This document shows, piece by piece, positions 11,472 to 24,100 of a DNA stretch of 64,000 nt; position 1 is the first letter of the stretch; every line of letters starts with the position of its first letter. A program made the position numbers and the translations under genes. A model generated the notes under the pieces. It did no database searches. It worked only from the letters and a program-made list of their open reading frames with translations, and was not told the origin of the DNA. This stretch comes from Rhopalosiphum padi (taxonomy: Eukaryota; Arthropoda; Insecta; Hemiptera; Aphididae), in assembly GCF_020882245.1 (NCBI RefSeq), contig NC_083600.1, positions 19,902,001-19,966,000 of the forward strand. The letters are read 5' to 3'.

Positions 11472-14400
11472 ACTACCTTAAATCTATTGATCTTAATATT
11501 TCTAATCAACTATTACTATTAATATAATTTATATTAGATAGTTGTATGATTTATTTTAAAGAAGTTACAAGTTATAATTAGTTATGTGCCTATGTAAACT
11601 AGCAATATTTATAATTGATGATTAATAAAGATTATTAATCTATGATTGGTGAATAAAAAATAATATAGTTCAACTTGTCCATGTTACTATTAGATATAGA
11701 TGATACTATTAAATGTTAAGTTGATAAATAGTATAATTATGGTATAAATTTAGGTCAAAAGATAACTATTTAACGTTTAGTATCCGTTAGTTGTGCGTGT
11801 TTAATCAACGTATATTCTATGTAAGTATGAAGTTGTTTTTGTGATATTTAAATATTTTACGTGTAACGTTAGTATATATTTAGAGTATGCAATGGATATT
11901 TTCCATGTAAAGTTTGTTTGTTTTTGAAGAATAGAATGGATATTTTTCGTATAAATGTAGTATATATTTTGAGTACTTTATATGATAAATATTTGTATAA
12001 ATGTACTTAATGTATTAAGGTTACCAGATTTTGAATTTTTTTAGATAAACCGTTAAAACGTATTTTTTTATCGAAAAATGTACGAATAAGTTTATACTTA
12101 TTAATTATTATCAATGTAAAATCAACCTATCTCAATGTATATTATACCATTATTATACGAATAATAACTACGTATAGACATACACCAAAGTTATCCTTTT
12201 TATACACATAGATTATAATACGTACTATGTTTACTGGGAATGTGTACTTTGAACGATTGCTACAGTCACTACAGATATCAATAAAAAACAATACAAATAT
12301 ACAATATTCTATATTCTTATTGACAACAATATTTTAGAATTTAGTTCATAGGGAAACTAGAAATTTTCATTACACTGGGTCACTCATGAGAGTCATTTTG
12401 CTCCTATCATACCCAAAGGAAAGAGTGGATGGCAATAAGGAACACCAATGTTTTTTATTACAATACAAATGTATAAGTGTATAACATAAGTAATTAATAA
12501 TTATTGATGTTATATTGTTATAATGTTATAATTTATAAATCTAAAATTGTATCTCTATTAATTTAAACTTAAATCTTACATGTGAAATACAGATACTAAA
12601 TATACTTTAAACATTTAAACTATTCTATTTATTACGTGCAATTAATTTTTCAATTTTTTTCGGAGTTATACCTAATTTATTTTATTACATTTAAAATAAT
12701 ATGTTCTTAGCAAATGTATACATTATACGGAGCCAATTAGCCTGGGCCAATACGAGTCCCGCCCATGATTTAGATACAATTGATAAACATTACCTATATT
12801 TTATAACCTAAAAGTAGGTAATATATTTTTTAGTTAATCATTGGCTTTATTTTTATTTAATGTATTTGCTGTAAATGTAGGAATAGTAATGTATAGGTGG
12901 ATAGTAGGTACTAATATAGCCACTTTAGGTAGTAGCCAGTAGGTAATAAAATGCAATAAGATGTCATGTAGGTCGTCAAACGTTTTGAAATTATTAAAAA
13001 TATAACGAGTTTCTTATTTATTTCCATATAAATATATTTAAAACCACTATCTATAAATATTTATACTCTTCATTAGCGCAACTACGGATACATGGCTACA
13101 TTACTATGTAGGGAATACTAAAATTATTTACAGAGCCCCGTTTTTCTGATTGATAGTACAAATTGTATGCTTAAAGCCTTAAATTGAAGACGATTTTTTA
13201 AAATATCTATATCTACTTATATATACTCATTGTACTCTATTATTCCGACTTAATCATATGTAAATAAGGTATACATAATATATAAATATTGTGGTAGACC
13301 CATGCATACGTCGTATCTTGTCAGTTGTCGGCCCTCTGGAAAGGTGTCCGGGGAATCTTTAAGGCTTTATGTGTTGCGGTTGCAACGTTATGTAGGTACT
13401 GCGATGTAACATGCAAGATTGAGTGTCAAAGAAATGTAGAGTTTGACCGATGTTCGGACGGATGATCAACCTATGAAGGGAAGAGGTATCAAATTAATGA
13501 TCAAACAAAAACATAAAAAAAAATACTAATAAGTATAATATATAATTATTAACTATACCTACATTATATTACTTGTATATAAAACTATATCTACTGACTA
13601 CTATAGTACTATGACTGAACAGTGAACAGATGGACATTAAAACTTAAAAGAGGAAGATAACTGATGGCGTTTCTATACTGTTATTTTGGCCACTGATTAT
13701 CGATTTCACGTTTTCTGTGCCGATGTGTGGATCAGACAGCGGCCTTATCTATACCCGGTACCGGAAGTTGGACATCGACGCGGCTCCGCCCGGTAACCGT
13801 AGAGTGGATGGCTGCAATCGTACAGATTTGGATGTTACGGTGACGGGATGAATGCCAACACTTTGTAGGTTGTAGCCTCGCATAGCTGCTGCGGCTGGTT
13901 AAAACTCGAAAGCGTGTCAATATATAACTTATACTGCCATTCATGAAGATCGCTATTAGCTTGTACTATTGCAAGACATGAAACTATTATAGGAAGAACT
14001 CAGAGACCATAACTTCAGTATACCTAAATTGGCTAAATTCATATATATAAACTCATAATATATCACCGTGTACGTATATCATGTAAATTAAATCAAATCA
14101 AATAATCTATTAAAATGATAATATTACTATTGTTATTTTATAAATTTTATTTTTAACAATTTAAAATAAAATGTGTAAATCTAACAATTAACATTGTAAT
14201 AAAATACCAATTTACCTAGTAATATAATAATAAATAATTATAATAATTGTCATTTTTCTATGTCTATCTATTCTGAAATAGAAGTATTTTTATTAATATA
14301 AGATATAACTATTTTATACATTTATTATTTATTGAATATATTATACCTAAATGGAACATTTTTATTTATGTTGATTTGGTGTTTTAGAATTCATCGGTAC

Positions 14401-14854
14401 CTATTAAAATGGATATTGTCAAATTGATAATTTTGAATTTGTGATTGATAGTGATAATTTTACTAATTCGAATGTAGTTTTGGAAAAAAAAATACTGCTT
14501 GAAAAAGTACCTCTAATAGAACTTGTTTTAAATACTATTCAACCGTTAGTATTTAGTAATTATTGTTCAATAACTTGAAATTTCTGAACGGTAAAACGCT
14601 AGTCACAGATAGAGACAGATGGAGAAAAGTGGTGGTTGCGGCAAAGGACCTAAGTGGTCTAAGCAAAAAAAAAAAAAAATTCTTAAGTTTAAATTTAAAC
14701 AAATTTATATTTACTTTAGTTTAAAACGAACTTATTCTGGAATAATTCGTTTTACATTACGAATAGTCAATTTTGATAATCTACGCATCAGTGTAGTAAA
14801 ATTACATATACATTGCGCCGAATAAACAGAACATTCGAGGAATGTCATATAATG

Positions 14855-14860
<6 letters not shown>

Positions 14861-14891
<31 letters not shown>
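14861..14891. repeat. (TA)n microsatellite
   Basis: About 31 bases of uninterrupted TA dinucleotide repeat in intergenic DNA. Confidence 0.95.
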
Positions 14892-15879
14892 CATTATTAT
14901 TATCAAAAAAGGTAGGTAATGGTTTATTTTTTATTTGATATTCTTAGTTCCAAGTACAGTTGTAATTATTAATAATTAATATATAATATCTTATACAAGC
15001 ATATTACGTATAATATTTTATATATCATAAGACCACTATAAGGTACAACCAGTACTATACATAGGTGCTCTCAGATAAGTTTCATCTATCGTATTAATGA
15101 TATAGAAATAATAAAGTTTATTTATTAATAAAAATACATAACATTTTAATTTAACAAAAAAATAAATGGTTAAACAATAAATAAATCCTCCAATAAATCT
15201 GTTAGTTCAAGACTAGATTATAATTATATAATAAAAAAATAAAAATAATAATGATTATACTATTATTTGATTTATTTTCAGTCTTATTTTTTATATAATA
15301 TGCATTAACTTTCTAAAAATCTGTTATTGCTTATCGGTATTTGTACTTATGATGGAGCAAAATGGTTACTTGCACAACTTTTTCTATCTTATTTCGCAAA
15401 GTGTTTGAGCAAATGTGAAAATATTATGTTTCAGCAATTCCTATATATTTAAAACTGATTTTAACCCGCTATGTTTGATTAGAACTACTTAATAGTTACA
15501 TTAAATGCATTATGCATAATATTTTAATATTTAATTATTTAATCGAAATTATGGGTTCCTCTAAGTAGTTTTAAGTTAAGCGCGGAATATCTGACAAGTT
15601 ACAGTGATTTAATGTATAAAACTTTGTGGTTCTACGCCTCACAAGCATTGCCAGATTTACAAATTATGTCATTCGGGGAACAACGTAATATTATCGTTTA
15701 TGTGAGTAACTAAACAAAAAATTTATCTAAATGAATCAAAAAACAGATTATTTTACCAATAAATTTCATTTAAGGTATAAGGTATAATAGGTAAAAAAAT
15801 TTAGCGAGACCAATTAATGATTATATATCCATGTCCATGGACACAAACCACACAACATCGTCATAATTACGTCCCTGAA

Positions 15880-16214
15880 CGGTGCGCTCCCTGGTGGCGA
15901 TTGTGGTAGGTACATTTAATCATGCGACCGTGGCCGCACTGTTTCCCGGTGTAAACAACAACAACACAGCAAGTTAACCATACATTTTCCTGGCCGCCTT
16001 TTCGACGATATTTTTTCGGAGCCAAAACTCGATTTTTATCAGTCTTCTGCGGGAACTGTTCATTTCGCGCTCTAAACAAATTATCGGCGAAAAAATCGTG
16101 TCTGTTCTCGTTTTTGGTACCGTTTTCTCTTCTCCCGAAGAGATCAGTCGCACTCGCACACACAATCACGTACTCGCTCGCGCTCCTTCGCAATCATCTA
16201 CATCCGACTCTACT
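15880..16214 (+). promoter_or_regulatory. Promoter and 5' UTR region of Cdc7
   Basis: CpG-richer DNA begins at about 15880 and runs to the ATG at 16215. It contains initiator-like TCAGT words at 16039 (TTATCAGTC) and 16144 (GATCAGTCG). No TATA box is evident at a suitable distance. The opposite-strand open frame here reflects the composition shift and is not called. Confidence 0.45.
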
Positions 16215-18738
16215 ATGATGGCAGCAAATTTGGATACTTTTGTAACCAGTAGCAGTAACAACAAGGATTTTACCGGCGAGACGTCCGAACAAAGTGTGTA
16301 GAAACAACGTATAGTGTTTTTATTTAGTCATACGAGTACGATATTTAATTGTCGACGTGTTTACAGAGGCTCCGATGAAGGACGAGTCGTTCAAGAAGTT
16401 ACGTGAGACATTTGTCATCAAAAGTAAAATTGGTGCCGGCACATTCAGTAAGGTGTATCTAGCCTACGCAAGGGGTGATGCTGAGAAGAAGCGGTATGCT
16501 ATCAAGCACATCAAGCAAACAACACACCCGGAAAAGTTACGTCGCGAAATTTTTTGTCTACTGAAGATTGGGTGAGAAGCAAATATTTTTTTTTCATAGT
16601 TAAACTTATACTTAACGTATGTTTATGGAATACAGTTATGTGTTATTTGTTGATCAGCTGATTTAAAATATAATAAGGACGTTTTTATCATAGTCTACCT
16701 CTGCCATCCGATTTATGATTTTCAGTATAATAATATGTTAATTATATTCATATGACCTGATTAAGAGTTAAATTTAAATCTATATGACCATTGACCATGC
16801 ACATTACTTTTACTTTTAAATTCAATTATTGATCAAATTGAATGTGTTTGTATTTATATAAACCATAATATATATTTTTAAATTTGATACCATTAATAAT
16901 TTTTCAATTTATTTTTAGGGGACAAGATAATGTAATGGGATTAGTAACCTCATTACGAATTGGTAGTTCTGTTTGCTTGGTTATGCCTTATTTCAAGCAT
17001 GATCATCCATTGGTAATTATTAGTTTTTTAAATTATATGATGTATATTAATGTATAAATACAATTAATTAAACAAAATATTAATAGTAGTTTTATATACC
17101 ATACCTTATTAATAGATAATTAAATATTTGTGGGTTTTTAGACTTATTTATGTACAATGGATGCTAATGAAATGCGATTTTACATTAAAAACTTGTTGAT
17201 TGCATTAAAAAGGATACATTCTTTCAATATTGTCCATAGAGATGTGAAACCTAGCAATTTTTTGTATAACCGTTCAACTTCAACGTAAGTAATAACATTT
17301 TTTTTTTTTGAAAATTTATGATATTTATGTTTGTGATTAAATGTTGTAGTTTTATGCTCACTGATTTTGGACTTGCTCATACTAACATTAACCCTACTAG
17401 ACGTAAGGAAATAAAAAGTCTGCCTGATAATAAGCCTGATACATCCTCTCACAAACAAATAAGTTCAAGCTGTGACCTAAATGTAAGATATTTTTTATTA
17501 TTGGTGTTAATAATATGCAAATTATAATGTTATTGAAATTAAATTATTTTAGGTTAACCATAAACGACCAAGTTCAGTTGGAAACATACGATTAAGTTCA
17601 TATCAGAAACGTATTCTTCAAAACATAGCTGATGACACCAACTCTATACCTCATGGATGTAATTTAAAGAAAAGAACTAAATTAATGATGCCTAAAGAAC
17701 CATTACTAAAGGAGAATTCACCCATTAAAAAACAATTAGATGTTCCTATGAATAATAATCCTAATAATCCAAGTGCCATGAGTAGCTTATTCCACGTTAG
17801 TATATTTCTTACTCAGATAACTTAAGAATACTTGATACTTGTTTAATTTTTTGTTAATTAATTTATTGTGTTTTTTTTATAAAAAGGAGAAAAATAGTTT
17901 TACTGTTCCTAAAGTGCAACGCCTTACATGTGATTGTGTAGGGAAATTAAAAGTTTGTAATATTTGTATAAAAAGACCAGAAATGAAAGCTCCTCGAGCA
18001 GGAACACCCGGGTTTCGAGCTCCAGAAGTTCTCTTAAAATACAAATATCAAAATACTGGTAAGTGATAAAGTAAAAGTTATATAAATATCTTTTGATTTA
18101 AAATGTGTATAAATTATAAAATGATTTTTCAACTATTTTATATGTTTTTAGCTCTTGATATCTGGTCAGTCGGAGTTATAATGTTGGCTGCTATGAGCCG
18201 CTGTTACCCTTTCTTTAGTGCAGAGAATGATTCTACATGTTTGGCTGAAATGATAACTGTTTTTGGAGATAGGGCTATTAAAAACTTAGCCAAAATGTTA
18301 GGTTAGTGTGAACATTTAATATGTTATTCATGAAAAATTATTTAATGTTACAAATGTAATTATTTTTTTATTACTATTTTATTTATTGTATTTACATCAG
18401 GTCGCAATGTTGTTTGTGAAGTTCAAAAACCTCCTCTTGATCTTCGAGCAATTTGTCGTCTTTTATGTCATCGATCAAGTGTACAAACTTTAAATCCAAC
18501 TGCTGTTTCTTCGAGTAATGGTTTGGAAACGTGTAGTTTTTGTACAAAACCAATACAACTATCTGGTTGTGAAGTTTTTTCGGATAGTTGTAGTTGTTAC
18601 TTAAATGTTGCTGACAATTTTCCTTATCCTGCATATGATCTCTTAAAAAAATTGTTATGTTTGAATCCAGTTACACGAATAACGGCAGATATTGCATTGA
18701 AACATCCATTCTTTAAAATGAATGAAAAGAAAATTTAA
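16215..18738 (+). CDS. Cdc7: Cdc7 kinase (DDK catalytic subunit; 9 exons, 518 aa)
   Basis: Exons: 16215-16293, 16367-16571, 16919-17012, 17142-17284, 17350-17482, 17553-17795, 17887-18058, 18152-18301, 18401-18738. All junctions are GT-AG and in phase. Kinase landmarks: glycine loop GAGTFSKV (49-56), ATP lysine in AIK (Lys73), catalytic HRDVKPSNFLYN (158-169, Asp160), DFG (179-181), APE in GTPGFRAPEV (344-346), DIWSVG (359-364). The Cdc7-specific large insert sits between DFG and APE (about 160 residues) and ends with a CxC-x6-CxxC zinc-knuckle pattern (Cys314, 316, 323, 326) just before APRAGTPGFRAPE, a strong family signature. Known role: with its activator Dbf4/chiffon it phosphorylates MCM helicase subunits in the nucleus to fire replication origins. 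The second ATG at 16218 is an alternative start. No in-frame ATG occurs upstream in the leader. Introns are short (65-347 nt). Confidence 0.95.
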
Positions 18739-21172
18739 AATCTTAAAAAATTTATGATTTTAATTAACTGTTATTTATTTATTAAATTTAAATTTTTAAT
18801 TGCACCTTTTGCAAAATGTAAAATTATTCAACTTCAATTTATTAAAAAAATCCATCATTAAATTATATATATCTGAACAAATTTTGAAAAAAAAAATTGA
18901 ATTAATATTTTGTAGTTATTTCTTTTTGTTAATTTCCAATTTTTATTTCTAATTGTATTAAAATTTAATCTGAAATAATTTTAAACGAGGTATGTATAGT
19001 TTATATAATGTATTAATGTGTATGTTTAGTTTATGGTAAGTATTAGATTTAAGAGAAAACTAGTCATGTTTATTATTATTATTAATCGAACATTTGATTT
19101 ATACAGATATAAACTAAGATTTTTAAATGTTTAGTATACATTTGAAGTTGAACATTTTATATAAAATATTGAAAATTAATGAAGTAATGTATTTTTTTTT
19201 CAAATTAAACTTAAACTTGAATTTTTATATTTTGTGAGTTGAAATTAAAAAAAAATGTAATCAACATGGTAAAATTGTTTATATAATCATCTTCAGATAG
19301 TTGTAACAAGTGCTAGGATTTATATGTAATGTTCAATTGTAAGAAATGCATTTCAGTTTATTAAAATATGCTAGAATATTCAATAAAAATATATTATGGA
19401 TTTACCAATAGTTTCCAAACTATTAAAGTGAAAGAATTTTATAAAAAAATCATCTTATAATTTCATGGGAAATTTAATAAAGTTTTTTTTATATGTAATC
19501 AATTACTCTTACTTTTAAATATACCATAATAAATAATTTAATTTATTTTTAAAATGTGCAATAATACACATAATACTATTCAAAGTAAAAATAGATCATG
19601 TTTATCAATATAAGGTGTATCATGGATATAACTAATCAAGTCATTAAAATTACAATGAAAAAAAAAATACCATTGGATAATATAAATCCTAGTTCTAGTT
19701 GGTAATCAATAGGTATTTTAATGATGTATACATGTTGTTATTTTTAAGATCATTGAAGCATTTAATATTTAATAATGTTTTGAATAAACAATTTGGTAAA
19801 AATACAATTATTATTTATTAGTATCTAATACTTAAAATCAACAAGATGAATGTATTTTTCAATATTTTATAATCAAAATTAAGACTAATTTTTTATTTGT
19901 TAAGCCAATTGGCCATTACTAAGATAGTTGAATTATTTTTGTTGTTTAAAATTACTATTATTTTATTATTATTATTATTATTATTTTATTGTGTTACTGC
20001 TTATTTAAGTAAAATATTTGTTTTTAGTTTAATATTATGTTCATATACCTATAGCTGAAAATGTACTCAAATTTAGTTAATTGTGATAACTGATAGGCTA
20101 GTATCTGGTTAGTAAAATAGAATGTTTTGCTTGTATTAGGCTAGTAGGTATTTATAATGATATGTAGGTGTATCATTTTGAGTGTTGTACATTGCATTAA
20201 AATATTCTAGTCTATAATTATATGTAATTGAAATTGTATTTATTAAGTTCATGGTTGAAACATGTTTAAATTATATGAAACAAATATACTTTTGTTGTAA
20301 ATGCTAAGTGTTTCAACCTCGAATGGAAATCAATTGGAGAACTGATTTTTTTTTTATTGTTTGTATTTGTAAAGTTGAAATAATATTCATTATATCCTTA
20401 TGATAAGTAGCACATTCTGTATATTACAGCCGTTATGTGGGATTTGTAACTACGATAAGGGTAAAAATTAAAAGACTGTTCAATTTAAATGTTTAATTTC
20501 TTATGGTATTGAGGTGTGGTTATTTTTTACTGTGTTGTCATGATAAATACATAATGTAGTTTCATTGTTATAAAAACTGTTTTTTTTTTTACCATCCCTG
20601 TCATGATGTATAGTATATAACATACTTTTTAGTCATAAATGAATTATTTTAGTAATAATTTACTTGGCATTAGAAACATTTGATCCGAGAAATTAATGTA
20701 TTCTGTTTTATTTTAGTCAAGAATACTTAATTTGTTTGTATTTGTTTTTTATTTTGGTGTGCGAGTGTATTGTATTTATAATAGTTATTAGAAATGAATT
20801 TGTCCATTATTTTGTTCAATAGACAATAGTTACCAACCATTCATAAATAGATTACTTTTTAACTGTTAAATTATTCATAGTGTACCTGTATTGTAGTCAC
20901 GAAAATGTCTCCATTAGTTATTAGTTATTACCTATTTTATGTTCAACATAGCAGTATTAATGTTTTTATAAAAATTGAAATAAACCATACTTACACATAT
21001 ACAATCACTTGTTTTGTTTTTGACCACTGAAATGAACTTATAGTTAGGTGTTGTACTTATGCTTAAATTCTAAAAGTTCACGGAACAAATTTTAGAGATA
21101 AGATAAAATTCTTGAAATGTCCATTGAATAATAGTTTTAAATTAAATAATTTTAATAATATTTTTTTTACAG
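18739..21172. other. Cdc7 3' flank and intergenic DNA
   Basis: This AT-rich stretch holds the Cdc7 3' UTR (several AATAAA words, for example near 19382 and 19782), an (ATT)n run at about 19963-19986, and the still unidentified 5' end of the gustatory receptor. A very short candidate first exon for that receptor, 21032-21042, has the right phase but a poor donor (GTTAGG), so I do not call it. Confidence 0.5.
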
Positions 21173-24100
21173 TTCTGCATTTTTGGTGTGCAATTGGATT
21201 GGTGCATTTCCTATTGTATACAACAAAAGCAGTAGGTCGTTCTCAACGTCAAAATATGCCCTGTTTATCACTTTCGTATATGTCACGATTGTTGCACTAC
21301 AAATATATACGCATTTGACGATGATATTTTTTGGTACTATAAAGAAAACGTCGGCTGTCACATCTATCGTGTTGTGCACCAACGGAATCGGATTACTGTG
21401 CATGTTACTGAGAAGAATGGCGTTTGTAAGCGACACAGTTAGATGTTACAACAGCTTGTCTGAATGGTCAGTTGACAATTCGGTACGAAGATCGTCAGTT
21501 GTAATTATGTATGCCAGCATAGTGTCAGTGCTAATCGAATTCGTCGGAGAGAGTATTGATAGGTAGGTATAATTATTTTTGGATAGGTTGGAACAACAAA
21601 ATAACGTAATCGTAGGTATGAGCCGGTATGACAATATAGGACGGGGTGTCGGAGAAATATGAATGTTTTAATATTGTGCCATTGTGGTACCTATAGGCTA
21701 TAGGTAATGTAATAACGGGCCGGGATCATGGCTTTTTGAGGAGCTTAAGAAGAAGTAAGAAGTATAGCCACTAGCCAGTATAGGGTTTTAAATCCCTAAA
21801 CTCTCCCCACCCCTGTATACGGGTTTGGTATAACAGAATAGATGGCTTCATCAAAAATCATTAACCTCTTTTATATTATTTATTACGACGTACTCTATAA
21901 CAACCTACGACTGCCTGATTATAATAATACTTATAAGTATGTAGGTAGGTACGTCGAAAACAACAAAAGTTGATGTCGTGTTATTGCTTATTGGTATATA
22001 GCCTTCATGATAGAAAAGAATACCTACAGAGTATCGGGATACTTATTTGGTGACACATTGGTTTTTATCTGGCAATAATTATTAAAATATTTCAATTAAA
22101 TAAATAAAGCAGTGTGCTATTGTGGAGCTTTGAAAAATCGAAGTTATAAAATCTGTTGGCTTGTTTACAAGCGATCGGATCCACGTTAAGAATTTTTTTC
22201 AAATAATTAAAAATAAATTTATTATAATTAATAAGGTGTTAATAAAAAATTCCCTCGATTTATCTTTAGCATACAAATTTACAATTTTAAAACTTATTTT
22301 CTGTATAAAAATTTAATTTATTTTAACTACTGAACTACAGTTTTATCTAGAGGCGCAAATATGGGAAAGCAAGCGGAAAATCCCCCCCTTAATTAATAGG
22401 TAGATGGGCAATTGATCGATAGGTACTCAGTCAATTTTCAGACAAAACAATAAGCATACATCAATATCAATACATTTATATTACGTAATTTACAGTATTA
22501 GGTACCTAGGTAAAATATAATGAAAATGTATAATTTTTTTATAAGTGGGTATTGAATACTTTTGTTTTGCCCTCTTCCATAATTCTAACTAGTTTGCGCC
22601 TTTAGTTAAAGCTTTCCATATTTGAATTGATTTTTTAAATTTGCGTTGAATCTTGTCGAACATTGAATCAAAATAGAAAATTTAAATTTATAAAATCGTT
22701 ATACCTTGTATGCCAAAATTTAGTTTATATAATTGTATGAAAAATATGCATTTCATAAGCATAAGCTTATAGAAGTAACTAATCCAATAATATACCATGT
22801 CCAATAGTAGCTTCATCGCCTCATAGGTGGTTAAGTGCACTAGAACAGGACAGGTTAAGTTAGAGTTAAATTATAATAATCTTGTCTTGGTGGCATACTG
22901 AAGTTATTATTACATAATATAATATTTTTTAAATGTATTTCAGTAATTTATTCGTACACAAATCCATCCCGTTACCTTGCACAATAATTCAATAGTAATT
23001 TTTTAATGATAGATTTATCTTCAAATTATTTCATCTTAATTTACTATAATAACAATATAAATAAAAAATACAAAAAATGAATTCTTTTTAAAGTAGATAT
23101 TTTTCTATCATTTGAAAATTATTAATCCATGTGATTACATGATTATGTTTATGTAATAAAGCCAAATAAGTTTTTGGTTAAAAAAAGATTTCTATGGGTT
23201 TTTTATGCCTATTTATTCTCGGGAAGAAAAACATGGAAGTTATTACCGGGATGGGGAAAGGTCCAGAACTCTAAGCTCTAAGGGGATAATGTTTAGAACT
23301 CCCGGATCCTACTAGTTTCAGAAATTATGTACATTACATAATATTATATTATATTTATAGGTATATATTGGTATATACAGTACTTATGTAATAATATTAT
23401 TATTCATAGTGTTCAAAATGTTTTTAAATTATTTAGACGCAAGAAAAACAAGCCCATGAACTTAGACAACATTACTACCTATGCGTTTTTGGGCTTTGAA
23501 ATGCAACTGATACACACTTTCCACGCGATTGGTCGATTGTACAGTGATTTGAACAACTACGTCGAGTCTGACTTAATCGATAACTTCGAACGGATACGCC
23601 AAGCTCGTCAACGAAATCTCGTGTTGTTCACGTTTTGCAAAAAGTTCAACTCACACTACAACATGGACTTGATCATACTCTTGTCATGCTACCAGTTATA
23701 CGTGCTTTTGGTATTGTTTAAGCTCATGGATAGCTTGACCACGAGTATTGCGACCGAAAAGTAAATTATAAAACTCGCACATATTAACGGATATTATATT
23801 TATTATATTAATATAATTATATTGCTGTGATTTACTAACTGGCTACTATTTTTGTACGATTCATTGATAGCATGTGTTTTTGTCTGTGATCTGATTACCC
23901 CCGAGTAGTAATCGCTTCTTTAATATAACGGTAAAAATGTATAATGAATTCGCCTTGTTCAAAAACTTAAAAGTATGCATCGAAATTGTATTATAATATT
24001 TTTATCGCACTTCGCTTATACAATTATTATGCGTTCACATGTAATACATACATTTATTCAGAACTATAATTTCGTTGTTGAATCCACTTTTTATAATATT

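Larger units (their letters stand above)
11098..15870. other. Intergenic between cytochrome b5 and Cdc7
   Basis: The first few hundred bases should be the cytochrome b5 3' UTR. The remainder is AT-rich and stop-dense. A GC-richer segment at about 13690-13945 carries an unrecognised open frame of about 70 codons on the minus strand and may be an eroded mobile element. Short open stretches near 14619-14825 and 15625-15705 show no recognisable domain. A (TA)n run occupies 14861-14891. No RNA gene seen. Confidence 0.5.

Noticed and set aside
15625..15705. Cryptic exon with acceptor TTACAG and donor GTGAGT upstream of Cdc7
   Set aside because: The splice sites look good and the frame is open, but the peptide (around FYASQALPDLQIMSFGEQ) is unrecognised and no partner exon in phase was found.
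16098..16214. N-terminal extension of Cdc7 from a GTG at 16098
   Set aside because: The frame is open but starts with GTG, not ATG. The first in-frame ATG is 16215, and the upstream residues look like translated leader DNA.
21032..21042. 11-nt first coding exon for the gustatory receptor (MNLY)
   Set aside because: The phase fits the next exon, but the donor GTTAGG is weak and such a short exon cannot be supported without transcripts.
23871..23910. Alternative receptor exon reading CVFVCDLITPE
   Set aside because: It needs a different phase from the upstream exon. The exon at 24062-24122 fits phase and TM6 content better.
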